A DNA stretch of 64,000 bases from Paracentrotus lividus (GCA_940671915.1 CALNVZ010003435.1:1270866-1334865), one strand, 5' to 3'; positions 47,381-58,864 are shown, numbered from the stretch's first letter. Notes: generated by a model from the sequence alone, not told the origin. Numbers and translations: made by a program.

Positions 47381-48761
47381 GGGTGTTTTGTGTTTTGTCA
47401 TGGTGGCAGCCAGTGCTGGGGGGCTTCCAATGTACTACGCATGCTCCTTGTGTGCCCATGTATGCGTAACAAAGGAAAATGTACAAAAGCAAATGGCGCA
47501 TGCATTTTACACTGGGTAACCCCCAGCTATATGGCGGGCACTTATAGGGCTCACTTCCATGAAATGCTGCCCAAATTTATCTGTAGGGAACAGAAGTACA
47601 CATTGTTATAAAATATTTTTTTCAGTCATGCAATGTTTCCTGTTTATTAACCTACACAACTCAATTGAGACATATGACACACTCCACAGATACAATATTA
47701 TACATGTAGGATAAAATTTCAGGTTTTATTCAAATTCTTGAACATTTATATGACATCTTATTATGACCATTACATAAACTTGTCAACTGCAATTAAATAC
47801 AATGTAAATCTCATAAACTCTTCTGCAAGACATTTCATGGAGAGTTCAAGTACCTGTCTCATACAGTTGAACATGTGTCAAGTTAAACTTTTCTAAAACG
47901 CTGTCTTATTATGAATAATCCCTGACCCTATTTCACTATGGCAATCTTTTACCCGAGGTAAATTGTTGCTCCCTTAGTAGATTCCTATTCCTATTATAAT
48001 GAGCACAGACTTTATTAAACAAAGTGACTTGCTTTTTCACTTGAAAAGACAAATATGGAATTCAATTTCATAAAGGAGATTAACCCTCTGTTAAACAAAT
48101 TACTACAACAAACTACAACAAATTCCAATAGTCAAAAGAGTTGTTTCTACAAAGCATTATATTGTACTACAGGTAAAATGAATTCTGTCACAAAACCTGG
48201 AATGGTGAATGTCAAGTTTGTACATTGTAACTGTGAATATGATTAAAAAGAGATTTGTTGAAGTTGAATTTATTGGTATGAAAGTGTATCACCACCAGGG
48301 AAGACAGTTATTGATGACAATGATGGTGGTGGTGGGGATGATGATGATGATGATGATGATGGTATTGGTGCTATTGATGATGATTTTGAGAAGGGGATGA
48401 CGTGATGATAATTGTATAACATAAAGTTCATGAAAAGCATGCAAGCAGTTGGGTAAACTAGAAAACAAAAAAATATATTAATAACTTTTTATAAATTCTA
48501 CTACATCACTCAAATGTGAAGTTAGGAAAAATTTAGAAAAAGGGCAAAAAAAAGTTGGAACAAATATTCATACAAGCCCTTTATTCATTGCACACGTAGA
48601 TTCACTATAAAGAGATAAAAGGAGCATCCATAAGAGAGATACATTTTCATGCAATACCCTGGTTTGATAATAGTACAAGTATATATTCACATCGACTTTC
48701 TAAGGAACTTGAAAAAACAGTACATTGATGGTGGGTAGACAAAACCTTGTATCTTGGTGTG

Positions 48762-48812
<51 letters not shown>
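48762..48812. repeat. 51-base poly-A tract
   Basis: Uninterrupted A run followed by CTTTTTTTTTTG. No adjacent gene-like sequence or target duplication to mark it as a retrocopy was seen. The length may be uncertain in the assembly. Confidence 0.9.
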
Positions 48813-48814
<2 letters not shown>

Positions 48815-49586
48815 TTTTTTTTGTTCCCACTTACCCCCAAAATTAAGCCATCAATCATAGCATGTCGAAGGAAAGGCAATCCCTTATGTTTTAGTGCGTT
48901 GGCCACAATTTTTTTTGGCTCTATTTATCATTTGACCTTTTTGAGATACAACATTTTATAAGCCAACCAAAGACATTGTCCCTCTGGCCACCATAGAGAA
49001 GATATTCAATGGAGTAAACTAAATATAAAACATTCAACCTCTTTAAATAACAGTTTAACTGTTTTTAATATGTTCAATCTATGATGATGTATACTTAACA
49101 TTTGAAAACACCTTTCAAGTACAATGGCATGTTGGTCCTGTGTTGAAATATTTTGTCATGGTTACTGGCATCAATTGATGTTAAAGTATACATTCATTGA
49201 TATTTCTTTAAAAAAAAAAGAGATTTATTACATCATAGAAATATCCTAACACCCAAAACAATGTCAAAATGTTTTTTAACTCTAAATTCAATGTGGAAAA
49301 AAAGTAATAAAGATCAGCAGCTTAAGGCAACAAGCTCCAATTTGCATGTTTGTTTTTTTTAAAGCCACTTTGAAAGCATATTTTATCATGGCAGGCATCA
49401 TGGGGTCAGTACAGACATAATGATCACTTACAATCCACAGTAAACAATGTATGTTCAGCTAGGCATTTTGTTGATTGATACCCAACAAAAATGATAAATA
49501 ATTATAAACTTGTAATACATCGTTTGTGTGTTTTTGTGATACATAAATCTCTCTTTTTAAAATATCAATGAATGTTTATAACACCT

Positions 49587-49625
49587 TTATAATTTCTTCA
49601 TTTGTAGCTCGGCCATCTTGACAAC
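49587..49625 (-). CDS. RMDN1-like exon 8, tentative terminal exon
   Basis: An in-phase acceptor CATTTGTAG is followed by VVKMAELQMKKL and TAA. The family ends with a short helix of similar length and character. No better candidate was seen between it and exon 7, much of which is transposon. An AATAAA follows about 360 bp later. Weakly supported. Confidence 0.35.
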   Translation of the reverse strand, partial: VVKMAELQMKKL

Positions 49626-52600
49626 CTACAAATGTATAATAAGAAATATGGATAATGAAAGAGAAAGAAATAGACAGACAGAGAGAGAGAGAGAAAGAAA
49701 GAGAGAGAGAGATAGAGGGAGAGGGAGAGGAAGACAATTAAAACAAACACCAGGATTACATTTATGAGAGATTTTAAGACCATGTGATTTGTTAGATGAA
49801 AAATTACATTAACTATAATTTGTATTTATATTAGAAAAAAAGGTCATGTGTCATTTAGATTGTTAAAGGAGGACACCAGACTGGTATTTAAATGATTTGA
49901 AATGTAAAGTAAAATATATGTATAACAAATACAACACTGAAATTTAATCAAAATTGGACAAAAAATAACAAAGTTGTGCAATTTTTTAATAAAACAGTTC
50001 TGCGCAAAGTCTCGTGCACATTCAATGAGCAAAATGATGAGGTCATTGATCCACTTTTCTTCCGTTTTAGACTATATATAAAAAAACAATTATTCAAACT
50101 TTCTGCTCCAACAATTAAAAAAAAATAAATAAAAAGGGATGAATCCTTATGAAATGCTTAACCGCAAAATTTCAAATTATTTTTGGTCATCTCATGATAC
50201 TACTACCCTGACATCTTGGCTGTCAGTGGCCTTTCACAGAGCTGCCAACCGTCCCGAAAAATTTGTATTTGTCCCGAAAATAAGAAGGGAATACACAGGG
50301 ACTGAGTTTTAAGGCGCGCGAGAGCGATCGCGCGCAACCGCGCGCCTTAATCTGTTTTGGATGGAGCGATTTATCGCGCGCCTCGAGATCAGGCGAGCAT
50401 GTGTTACGATATTGGTGATAATAACGCGAATGACACTCGAGCAGATTGCGCCGCGAAACCAAGCAGCTCCTCGCCCAATCTTGCGGGGGAGACAAGGCAG
50501 CTTCTGCCGCAACGGAGCAATTTTCAGCGGCCGGGTTGCGCCACATTCATTCTGATTGAAACCCAGAAGTGTTGATCATGCGTGGCAAACCCCTAGACAA
50601 CTCGTCAAACATAACACTCGGTCCGATAGTTAATATTAACTGGGTCAAGATTTCAAAAAAGAGCGGAAATTCAGACAATTTCTTTGATACAATTTTACTT
50701 AAATTTAATTTTATTTCCTTTACTTTTATGTAAGGAAAAGAAATTCATGTCAAGGCTTTAAAACTTTCTCAGACAATGTGACCCTGAAAGGCGGATAATG
50801 AGTCCAAGATTTGATAGGATCGAGTTGTCTGAGGTGGAGTTGTCTCCGTGCGCGAATTACCGATAAATATAGGTACCAAAAATATACTTCGACGTCGTGC
50901 GCGCGTTGAGCTCGAAGGAAATTTATGCATCTTTCATTTGCCTGACACTGAAGATATCACTGGAAGAAATATCTGATGCCAGTTAGACTTTGCAAACAAC
51001 ATATTTCCTAGGAGTCACTGTTGCTGAGAGTGAGTGCCACTCAACAGTCTCGGACTTTGACGGTGTATTTCTTCCATTGAGATCATAAATTGAAATAACA
51101 TTTTGCAGAATAGTACATTACAATAATATAAGTACTTGAAATTCAATGAGATTGACCCTTCTGTACAGAATCTCTTTAAGTCTTGCTTATAAATTAGTAG
51201 GCCTACTACATGTACATGTATTTTGCATGGGGATCCTCTTAGCCTTCCGTTTTTCTTGTTCGAGTAAAAAAGCTCCCCTTGTATCGTGGAGAAGAGCTTT
51301 TTGCATCACTCTCCTACTGCTCTCCTTAAATCTCCCAGGAGAGCTTTTCATTGCTCCCCTTGGAATTCTAAAACTCAGTCCCTGAATACAAAAATACGAA
51401 AAGGCATTGAAAAATTACGAATTTTTGTCTTTTATAATGCAAGATGATTACATGGTCTTTGCATGCAAGTGGCGCCTTGAATTATACTACAATAGCATTT
51501 GTATGCAATACGATCATTGAGTGCATGATCTTTGCATACAAGCGGCGCACTAGCGCTAGCGGGGGGTCGAATGCACGCGCACACCCATGCTTGCATTGCT
51601 GGATGGAGGAGCGAAACCATCAACTCCCCGCTCGGCTACTCGCCCTAGCTTTCGGCGGTGGTTAATGGTGCTGCGCTGGCGGCTGCGCGCGCGCCTGAAT
51701 ACGATGTGTGCGGACAGATTAACCCTAAAAAGACTTGGGGGGGGGGGGGGGGGGGGGGCTCATTCAGCACCCCTAAATATTTTTCATGATAATTTCTTAA
51801 TGCAAGAAAAGAAAATCGGCGAGACTTCAAGACTATTTCCTTTCAAGTCTCACGCAACTTTTGAGACCAAATTTGCGATGCCCAAGTAAGTGTTCCGAAA
51901 TAAGATAAATTTTGTAAGTGCATGTTACATCCAAAGTTGCTCAAATATGCGATTTTGAGTACAAATCCAATAAATATAATTGTGTTTTTAGCCAAAATTC
52001 ATAAATTCATGACAAGATCTTAAAGGGGGGGGGGGGGGGGGGGACCTGAATGAGCCCCCCCTCTAGTCTTGATGTGTGTCAAAATAGCCCAGTCTTTTTA
52101 GGATTGAGGGTTAAGGCGCGGTCCCACTGGCTTTTTAGGATGATTTGCGCATGAATTGAGGATTGTTTGTTTTGTTTTTTGTTGCGGATGAACAAAATTT
52201 GTATACGCAACTCATGCGCAATTAATCCTCCCGCCAGTGGGACCGGGCCATTAAAGACAAGAAAATCAGCCCTGTCTCCACATACCTCTCTATCCTCTTC
52301 TGTTTTGGCAGGATAACCCAATGCTTTGGTCAGATAGAGTAGAGCAGACTTCTTGTCACCCATAGCTTGATAAGTCTTGGCAAGCATCCATAGATTCTTA
52401 CTATAGAAGTTGGGTGATACTAAAATACAACAAAAGGAGAGAAAAAGACATCAGATGGTGTTTCATTTCAATGCACTATTAATAATGATAGTGATATTAA
52501 TTTATAAATAAATAATTATGTCGATATATTCCAATGCACTGCAAGAGCTCATAGTTGCTGTGATATTCTAAATGAATAAATGAGTTTTCAATTTTGATTT

Positions 52601-55600
52601 GAAATTCTAAAGTGACACGGTTTTCCTTATTTCCAGTTGCAATCCATTCCACAATCCGGGGGGGGGGGGGGGATGCACACCTGAATGAACAGTCTCCTAG
52701 GGTTATATTTATTTTATTTGAGGGTAGATGTATCTGAAGCAGGAACTTGTCATGTTTGTAAAGTACAGGCCATAAGTTTAAGGTCACCCTCAGATTTAAA
52801 AGAAAATCATACAATACACTGCATTTTACATTCATTAAAATGTACCGATACAGAACGATTGTTTTGGGGAGTACTTCTAATTCTATTTCCACAAATATCC
52901 TGATGTTTCACGCCTCAGTGGGCAAAAGATGCAAGAAAATCTTGCAAATGAGAAGAAAAATTAGGGCTCCGTCATGGTTCAGTGATTTATTGCATACGTA
53001 ATTTGGCATTTGGCATTATTAGTTGGAGATCAGTTGAAACTATATGCCAAGTTTCATGAAATATCTCATAGTCAAAAATGGACAAAAATTAACAATGAAA
53101 TATGCCAAATTTCACTTTTTGTAAAATCTCTGGCTCTGTACATTAATTTTAATAGAGACCAACGTCACAGGTGATTACAATCCATTCATTTCAGTTGTAC
53201 ACAAAGTAAATGGGGATGATATCATTTGATTGCAATTAACTGTGATGTTAATCTCAGGCGGTACTTCAACCTAAAATGGCCATGTTTATGCGTAAATTTA
53301 ATTTAAGCCATGTTTCTTACCCTTCTCTGCTTCAAGAAACTTGTCCAGAGCCTACAAAAAATGTACAAAACAAAAGAATTATAATTGTTGTTTTGCCAGG
53401 AGAAAAAACACAAACTTTATATCCACAGACTGCTACCTCATCCCCTTGAAAGAAAACTTAACCTCGACAATGCCCCATAATAAGGGTGGTGTAAAATAGG
53501 CAAGCACAGAAATTGTATTATAATAAAAATCATAAGGTTTTTTAATTCTAAACTGAAGTTCAACTTGAGTTATTGTAGCCAAAATAATTTAAAATATGCC
53601 TTCATATTATTCCATGTACATAGAAACATACATACAAAAAAATCTGTTCATGTCCCATTAATGATTCCAGATGTATTTTGAGAAAATATCGGAAGTCAGT
53701 GAAATTGAGACTAGGTGTGGACCCCTATCTCAACAGCAGTTTCGATATGGCACAGATCCGTTGCAAATCACAGGCCCTTGAATAACCCATAGACAAAGCA
53801 GGCACGTGGTGGACTGCCTACCCATGGCCCAGTGATCAGAATCAATGCTTATTTGATGTTTTCTATTTTCTCAGCAATTATGCAATTTCCTACAAATATC
53901 TTTTGTGCGTTATTCACTATACTTGAGATTTTGGTATGAAAAACAATGAAACATGTTCTCAATTTGCCATCATGACCATGACTCTTCTTTTTAATGTGAC
54001 TTTCTACATGTCCTGCATAATTCAGAATGATTTCCCTTTATTTTCTCTTGATAAGTTATTCGACATACCTCTTTATAAGTAGCTGTCGGAGGTGTGGCAA
54101 AAACAACGGCAGCTATTTTCTTCTGGTACCAGGCCATATCTGCAAAGGTGTAACACCTGAAATCAAAGCAACAATATTAAACCATAAGAATAATTGTTGA
54201 ATGTATAAAGTGCTTTTTAGCCTTGGTAATAGTACTTGAAGGGTTGTAGGCTTTAGCCTTCATGTAGTTACCATGATAAAATGCTTGATTAATCAAGGGA
54301 TCTCCCTTTTCATAACCTGGGGGGTGTTTCACAATGGGTAAGTAGACTTGAAAATCGCACTTAAATTGTTATTTTTGCGCGTTATACTACGCATCACAGA
54401 CCATACTCATGGGATGCACGTCATTATGAAATCTTATCAATTAAATTGCGTGTTATAAAACAAGATGCGCATAGAAGTTAAGTGCTACTTTAAGTCTACT
54501 TAACTCTTTGTGAAACACCCCCCGGATACATTGTGGCAAATACATATTGTTTTGCTCATAAAACATAAATGAATTGGCAAGAATTCAGACTGTTACCATG
54601 TGATTGCCAGTTGTGTGTGAACAAAATTTTTCATAGCTGACTGTATCAGAAGCCAAAGTGAGGATTTCATAGTCATACATGTAATACATTGAGTTTATAG
54701 TGCCTTAACATGGTTCTCGGAAAACTACCCCCAAACACTGACACCCCAGAAAACTAACCCTGCCAAAAATCTTACCCCTAACTCTACATCTGACTCTAAA
54801 ATTATTTCTGTGGTAGCTGTCCTAGGGTAATTGTCCAGGGGTAGTTGCCCTTATATGCCATTACAGTACCTATAAATATGTTAACATTCCTTGACCAAAT
54901 GCAAGTGACAAAGGAGTGATCATAAAATCAAGTAAATACTTTAATGATTATGATGATGGCATTGATAATCACTACGACAGAGTGATTATGATGATGATAA
55001 GACGATAATTGTAATGACGATTATGATGATGATTATATTCTTGATGATGATGATGATGATGTTGATGATGATAATGATAAAGGTGATGATGGTGATGATA
55101 AAGATGATGATGGTGATGATGTTGATGATTTTAATAATGATAATGATGAAGATGATGGTAATGATTCTGATGATTGTGATGATGATGATGAATGTGAGGA
55201 TGATGATGATAATGATTATATGAACAAGGTAATGATGATTAAATTGATGATGGTGGTGGCAATAGATGTGACGATGTTGACGACAATTAGGATGGTAATG
55301 ATTATGTTCATAATTCAACCACAAACCTAATAAATGTATAGAGGTAGCATCTTGTGCTCAAAAAAACAAAAAAAGAACAAAAACAAAAAAAAAATGCTCC
55401 AAATTTTATTGTCCGAAACTGCTATTCTTTTTGCCCCTTTTCTCGTGGGCCCGGCAGCCGCAGAGCAGTGCCAGATGGACGTTGCTCTATCCCCTTCATC
55501 TTGAACGCCAAACAGGGTAGCAGCAACTACCATTTTTTAACATCTTTTGGTATGACGCGGCCGGGGATCGAACTCGCGACCTCCCGATTATTAGGCGGAC

Positions 55601-58600
55601 GCTCTATCCACTGAGCCAACACATCGGATTCAGATTCAGAAGGGACGATAATAATGAACATGACGATGGCAGTGATAATAGTAATGATGATGATAGTAAC
55701 GACTATTATAATGACAAGATGATGATAATGATGATGAATCATGTGAGGATGAACATGATGATCACGTTGATAATCCTAATACTTACCACAGACCCAATAA
55801 ATGAATTGAGGTAGCATCTTGGGGATTCAGCGCAACAGCTTGCTATAAAATGAGAGAATGGATATAATACATGTACTTATCAAAATCACTATAGTGCACA
55901 TACATGTATATACTTGAATGTAACTGTATTTGCTGTTATTTTCGTGCTTGAACGGCCTCAAAGAATATTCACAGGTTATTGAATTAGCGCTGCATGATCG
56001 TAAGCACGCAATTGAACGCTCCCAATACATGCATAAAACAGCATGCTATATATTCGCAAGTTTTTAAATTTGCGCCTGCGTATCTTCGCACGAAATCCGC
56101 GAAAATTAATGTACCACGAATATTTCCACGATTACAGTACCTCACAACATTATAATCCCTAAGTCACTTTATAACATAAATCACATAAATCCATCTCCAC
56201 TTCCTTTTCAAAATCTCAAAAATATTCTTCGGGCCAACAGTGGTTGTTAGTTCAAATGATTTTCTTTTTTCCCCCTTGGTTGAATCATTTGCTTAAAAAT
56301 TTCACTCTAAAAATACATTTGCGATTATTTTTAATTTTTCCCTAATTTAAAAAAAAAAACAACAACCATAATTCGAAATTACTAAAGAGAGGAGGACTTC
56401 AAAGCGGAAATGACACTGGCGCAGGTCAGAAAAACATGGAGGGGTCCGACACAGAAGATGACAACTAACAGGCAAAAAGGCTCACAGGCATCTGGGTGAG
56501 AAGTCTCATGATAAATATCACCTCACAAGTCTCATTTTACAAGTAGTTTCCCATTTTAAATTTATCGGTATGAAAATAAACATGTGCCTACCTCAAAATG
56601 CTCCCTGATAATGAAAGCATTTGAAATTTTCTGCTTGGTTCCTTCATAGTCTCCGACTTCACTCAAACAAATGGCATACCACTGTTGAACAGAAAATAAA
56701 CAAGAACACATTATTATTTCATTTAGAAGCGTTGTAGTCTAATGGCACAGTCACATGTATGACGCATGGCCAACGCACAGTATGCGCTAGGTGTGCGTAA
56801 CTCATATGTCGAGCGTGCTTAGCCAACGTAGTGCATTCGTTGCATATTTTACTATGTGTTGTCTGGACCGTCTGGATGTATATTTGCAATTTCCTGCAAG
56901 TTTCAATGCACTGGTTTTATATTGTGTACATGTGAAAAACATTTTAGGATCATGTTTATTATCCTTATCATGGCTTTTATTACATTGAATAAGGTATTAT
57001 ATCTACATTTACTCCTCTCCACATGAATGGGTGCCTGATTTATAGGGATGCAGTAACATTGAATGATGTTCAAATCACATTTTATTTGATTTAGCTTATT
57101 TTGCCAACATAATTATAAACACTTAGGTCAGTCTGGTATCTCTTCCAAATTGCAAGCTAATTGCTTGCTTTACCTTCGAGATATCAATGATTTCATACTC
57201 AAATTTTATAAACCAACCCAGGATGGTTTAAAAAAACATGTGCTTCTCCACATAGCACAACATACACCCATTTCCTGTTGTATAGTCCCCGTCCCTAGCG
57301 GCCTGCTGAGCCAGCAGCAGAGGGTACTGCTGTTCGGCTGTATGCTTGGCATTGTTTGTTACACTGTTTTAAGGTAGCAAATGACTTTCATTTGATCCGA
57401 AACTTTCAGTAGTTTGTTTTTTACTGTTGGAACGATATAATTTTTTAAATCTTGATCGTATTCCTCTTGTTTTTGAAAGTTACTCAATCCCTTTTATAAA
57501 GCACAATTAAAGGATTCCATCACAAATATTGCTCTGCTGCAAATCCCATACACTAATCAATGACCAGCTTCAACTCTGGACTTCAAACTATGTACCCTAC
57601 CCAAGTTACATAACACCTAACCCTATTACAACCTAACATAAAACCCCTAATGTAACCCAAACCTTACATCTTCGACGATATTAAGCCCGGAGCAATTATA
57701 GCAGGAGGGGGCGGGGACAGACCCACAAACTTTGCAGCTTTAGTCACATATCTCCATAATTTACCTTATGGCTGAAGGAGTTCTTATCATTGGCTTTCAT
57801 GGCCCTCTGTGCAAAGTCCATCGCATCATAGGTCAGTTTCTTCTTATTCTCTGCACTGGTGCTGGACAACTGTGCCACACAGCGGCAAGCTCGGGCAAGG
57901 CGCCAAAGAAGCTCATCGTTGGTTGTGTCCTTAAAGCGTACCAGATGGTCGTAGAGTTCGGTTGACTTGTTGTCGTCGTAGAGACGATCGGCTTCTTCAG
58001 CTGCTGCAACGTCAGGGGAGACAGCGGCAGCAGGCTCGGCAGCTGGTTCTGGCTCTGAAGAAAGCAAAATAATTATAAAAAAAACAAAAAAAAAATATGT
58101 AAAACTACCAACAAAAAAAAAAAGAAGAATTGGGGGGGGGGGGGAAGATTCTATTTTGGGGGGCTAGTCTGAAGCTGGACGGCATTAAACCATGGCATTG
58201 AATTGGGTTGAAATAAATCCAATGAAAATATAAGGGCCTCATTTGATTTCCAAGGAATCTTGTAGGCGTTTCACCTGGTCCTCTATTTTCGTTATTGGAG
58301 TGTCTGTAATTACAATGTACCTTCATCTCATTAGCATAAGCTTGAAGAATTACAACTACTTACTCACTCTCCTGGAAAATCATAGGCCTACATGTACATG
58401 TAGAAAGTGCCTTCACTCAAAAAGGGTATCCTTAAACCCTATGAAGAATGCTTGTTGTTGCATGACTGACCAACTTTGGATCTGAAATTACAAAAGTGCA
58501 TATATTCTGCATGCGCTGTTTTATTTCAGATCCCGTTTCAGATCAACAGTATGCAGGGTTTTGTGGCCTTAATGATAATGTAAATTAAACATAATCGCAT

Positions 58601-58864
58601 TCCTATGGGGGGGGGGGGGGGGTTCCAACGACTTTTTGGCATTTGATCCTTCGCAAATTGTTGGCATGTGCGTGCATCCTGTGAAAACCCCCATTTCCTA
58701 GTAACATGAGTAGCTATAGAGCATGCGGAGTGAGATTTTTACTTTACAATTTAATCAAGTAATGTACAAATAATCATGCCACAATATATCACATTAAACA
58801 GTATCAAACAAATGTTAATCATGCATTAATTAGAATTGAGCACAAGTGAAATAGACTTACCCAT
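49587..58864 (-). CDS. RMDN1-like regulator of microtubule dynamics (FAM82 family), 7 firm exons + 1 tentative
   Basis: A TPR-like helical-repeat protein of the RMDN/FAM82 family; members associate with microtubules and, in vertebrates, with mitochondria. Minus-strand exons join in continuous phase to 231 codons: EEADRLYDDN, ELLWRLARACRCVAQLSSTS, HKWYAICLSEVGDYEGTKQK, IREHFEQAVALNPQDATSIH, CYTFADMAWYQKKIA, FATPPTATYKEALDKF, SPNFYSKNLWMLAKTYQAMG and ALGYPAKTEEDRE. Order and spacing match RMDN1 most closely. The start is inferred from an ATGG just before a GTAAGTC donor, giving MEPEPAAEPAAA. That N-terminus is short and Ala/Pro/Glu-rich, without the hydrophobic or targeting extension of human RMDN1. 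The last 12 codons are uncertain. Convergent with ORC6. Confidence 0.88.
49670..49740. repeat. GA-rich microsatellite
   Basis: GAGAGA/GAAAGA run in the first 120 bp upstream of the tentative terminal exon. Confidence 0.85.
50297..51385. mobile_element. Inverted-repeat DNA transposon relic, 6-bp target duplication
   Basis: Termini CAGGGACTGAGTTTTA and TAAAACTCAGTCCCTG are perfect 16-bp inverted repeats flanked by identical AATACA. The left third is strikingly CpG/GC-rich and includes a hairpin (50312-50349, arms AAGGCGCGCG/CGCGCGCCTT). No transposase recognised. hAT-like by terminus, but 6 bp is not the usual hAT duplication. Confidence 0.85.
51723..52110. mobile_element. piggyBac-type MITE flanked by TTAA
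   Basis: The left end is CCCTAAAAAGACTTGGGG and the right end includes CCCAGTCTTTTTAGG and AGGG, flanked by TTAA at 51719-51722 and 52111-52114. TTAA plus a CCCTA-type terminus is piggyBac-like. G tracts flank a non-coding interior. In RMDN1-like intron 7. Confidence 0.8.
52115..52250. mobile_element. Short TTAA-flanked MITE sharing a TTAA with its neighbour
   Basis: GGCGCGGTCCCACTGGC at the left pairs with GCCAGTGGGACCGGGCC at the right. TTAA sits at 52111-52114 and 52251-52254. 136 bp, ending 32 bp from the donor side of exon 7. Confidence 0.85.
52286..52419 (-). CDS. RMDN1-like exon 7 (residues 187-231)
   Basis: 134 nt, acceptor ATTTTAG, donor GTATGT. Encodes SPNFYSKNLWMLAKTYQAMG and ALLYLTKALGYPAKTEEDRE, matching the RMDN1 C-terminal region. 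Confidence 0.95.
53321..53351 (-). CDS. RMDN1-like exon 6, micro-exon (residues 177-187)
   Basis: 31 nt between TTTTTTGTAG and GTAAGA. Encodes ALDKFLEAEK, parallel to the human ALGYFHRAEQ step, and supplies the G completing V187. Confidence 0.9.
54069..54156 (-). CDS. RMDN1-like exon 5 (residues 147-176)
   Basis: 88 nt, acceptor GATTTCAG, donor GTATGT. Encodes CYTFADMAWYQKKIAAVVFA and TPPTATYKE. Confidence 0.95.
54319..54522. mobile_element. MITE with GGGGGGTGTTTCACAA termini
   Basis: The left end GGGGGGTGTTTCACAATGGG pairs with the right end CTTTGTGAAACACCCCCC, and AAGTAGACTT pairs with AAGTCTACTT inside. About 204 bp. Terminus shared with the element at 450-619. Confidence 0.85.
54940..55310. 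repeat. GAT-rich microsatellite (unit 1)
   Basis: Impure GATGAT/AATGAT/GGTGAT array. Ile- and Met-only open frames across it on either strand are spurious. Confidence 0.92.
55316..55360 (-). pseudogene. Decayed copy of RMDN1-like exon 4
   Basis: AATAAATG...GAGGTAGCATCTTG matches the exon 4 strand at 55790-55825, including the region of its donor. The donor itself is lost and the 5' part of the exon is replaced by an A-rich run. It follows a GAT microsatellite, just as the real exon does. Confidence 0.7.
55425..55635 (-). mobile_element. tRNA-derived SINE with intact Pol III boxes
   Basis: On the minus strand the head reads A box TGGCTCAGTGG and B box GAGTTCGATCC, with tRNA-like spacing and GAGCGTCCGCCTAATAATCG between. 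A body follows to about 55425. The best-preserved SINE promoter in the window. Not a tRNA gene, because the acceptor-stem pairing and 3' end are not tRNA-like. Confidence 0.85.
55636..55780. repeat. GAT-rich microsatellite (unit 2)
   Basis: Impure GATGAT/AATGAT run ending just before exon 4's donor. Appears to be the partner of the run at 54940-55310. Confidence 0.88.
55787..55842 (-). CDS. RMDN1-like exon 4 (residues 129-147)
   Basis: 56 nt, acceptor TTTTATAG, donor GTAAGT. Encodes QAVALNPQDATSIHLLGLW. A decayed copy lies at 55316-55360. Confidence 0.95.
56592..56681 (-). CDS. RMDN1-like exon 3 (residues 99-128)
   Basis: 90 nt, acceptor TTCAACAG, donor GTAGGC. Encodes WYAICLSEVGDYEGTKQKIS and NAFIIREHFE. 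Confidence 0.96.
57041..57500. mobile_element. Diverged copy of the AGGGATGCAGT element (copy 2)
   Basis: Sequence from AGGGATGCAGTAACATTGAA onward follows the element at 17888-18447 for over 400 bp, with shared blocks GAGATATCAATGATTTCATA and CCCTAGCGGCCTGCTGAGC. The right terminus is lost. In RMDN1-like intron 2. Confidence 0.88.
57765..58054 (-). CDS. RMDN1-like exon 2 (residues 2-98)
   Basis: 290 nt, acceptor TTTCTTCAG, donor GTAAAT. After an Ala/Pro/Glu-rich leader it encodes EEADRLYDD, ELLWRLARACRCVAQLS, KKKLTYDAMDFAQRAMKAND and SFSHK. Confidence 0.95.
58861..58864 (-). CDS. RMDN1-like exon 1, coding part (ATGG)
   Basis: ATG plus one nucleotide before donor GTAAGTCT supplies exactly the phase that exon 2 needs and gives MEPEPAAE. 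No other in-phase start was found upstream of exon 2. Inferred. Confidence 0.6.

Larger units (their letters stand above)
45568..49586. other. Intergenic region between convergent ORC6 and RMDN1-like genes
   Basis: It contains a 121-bp dimeric tandem repeat, a C tract (about 46709-46731), a GAT-rich microsatellite (48310-48400), a 51-base A tract and simple GA repeats further on. An open frame at 45688-45996 shows no family resemblance. An AATAAA in RMDN orientation lies at 49224-49229. Confidence 0.6.

Noticed and set aside
48762-48812. Poly-A tract as the tail of a processed retrogene
   Set aside because: No coding similarity upstream and no flanking target duplication seen.
54986-55324. 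112-residue Ile/His-rich frame and Met-rich opposite frame
   Set aside because: Both are translations of a GAT microsatellite.
55354-55614. Plus-strand frame with GMTRPGIELATSRLLGGRSIH
   Set aside because: A well-known type of spurious peptide from an antisense tRNA-derived SINE head.
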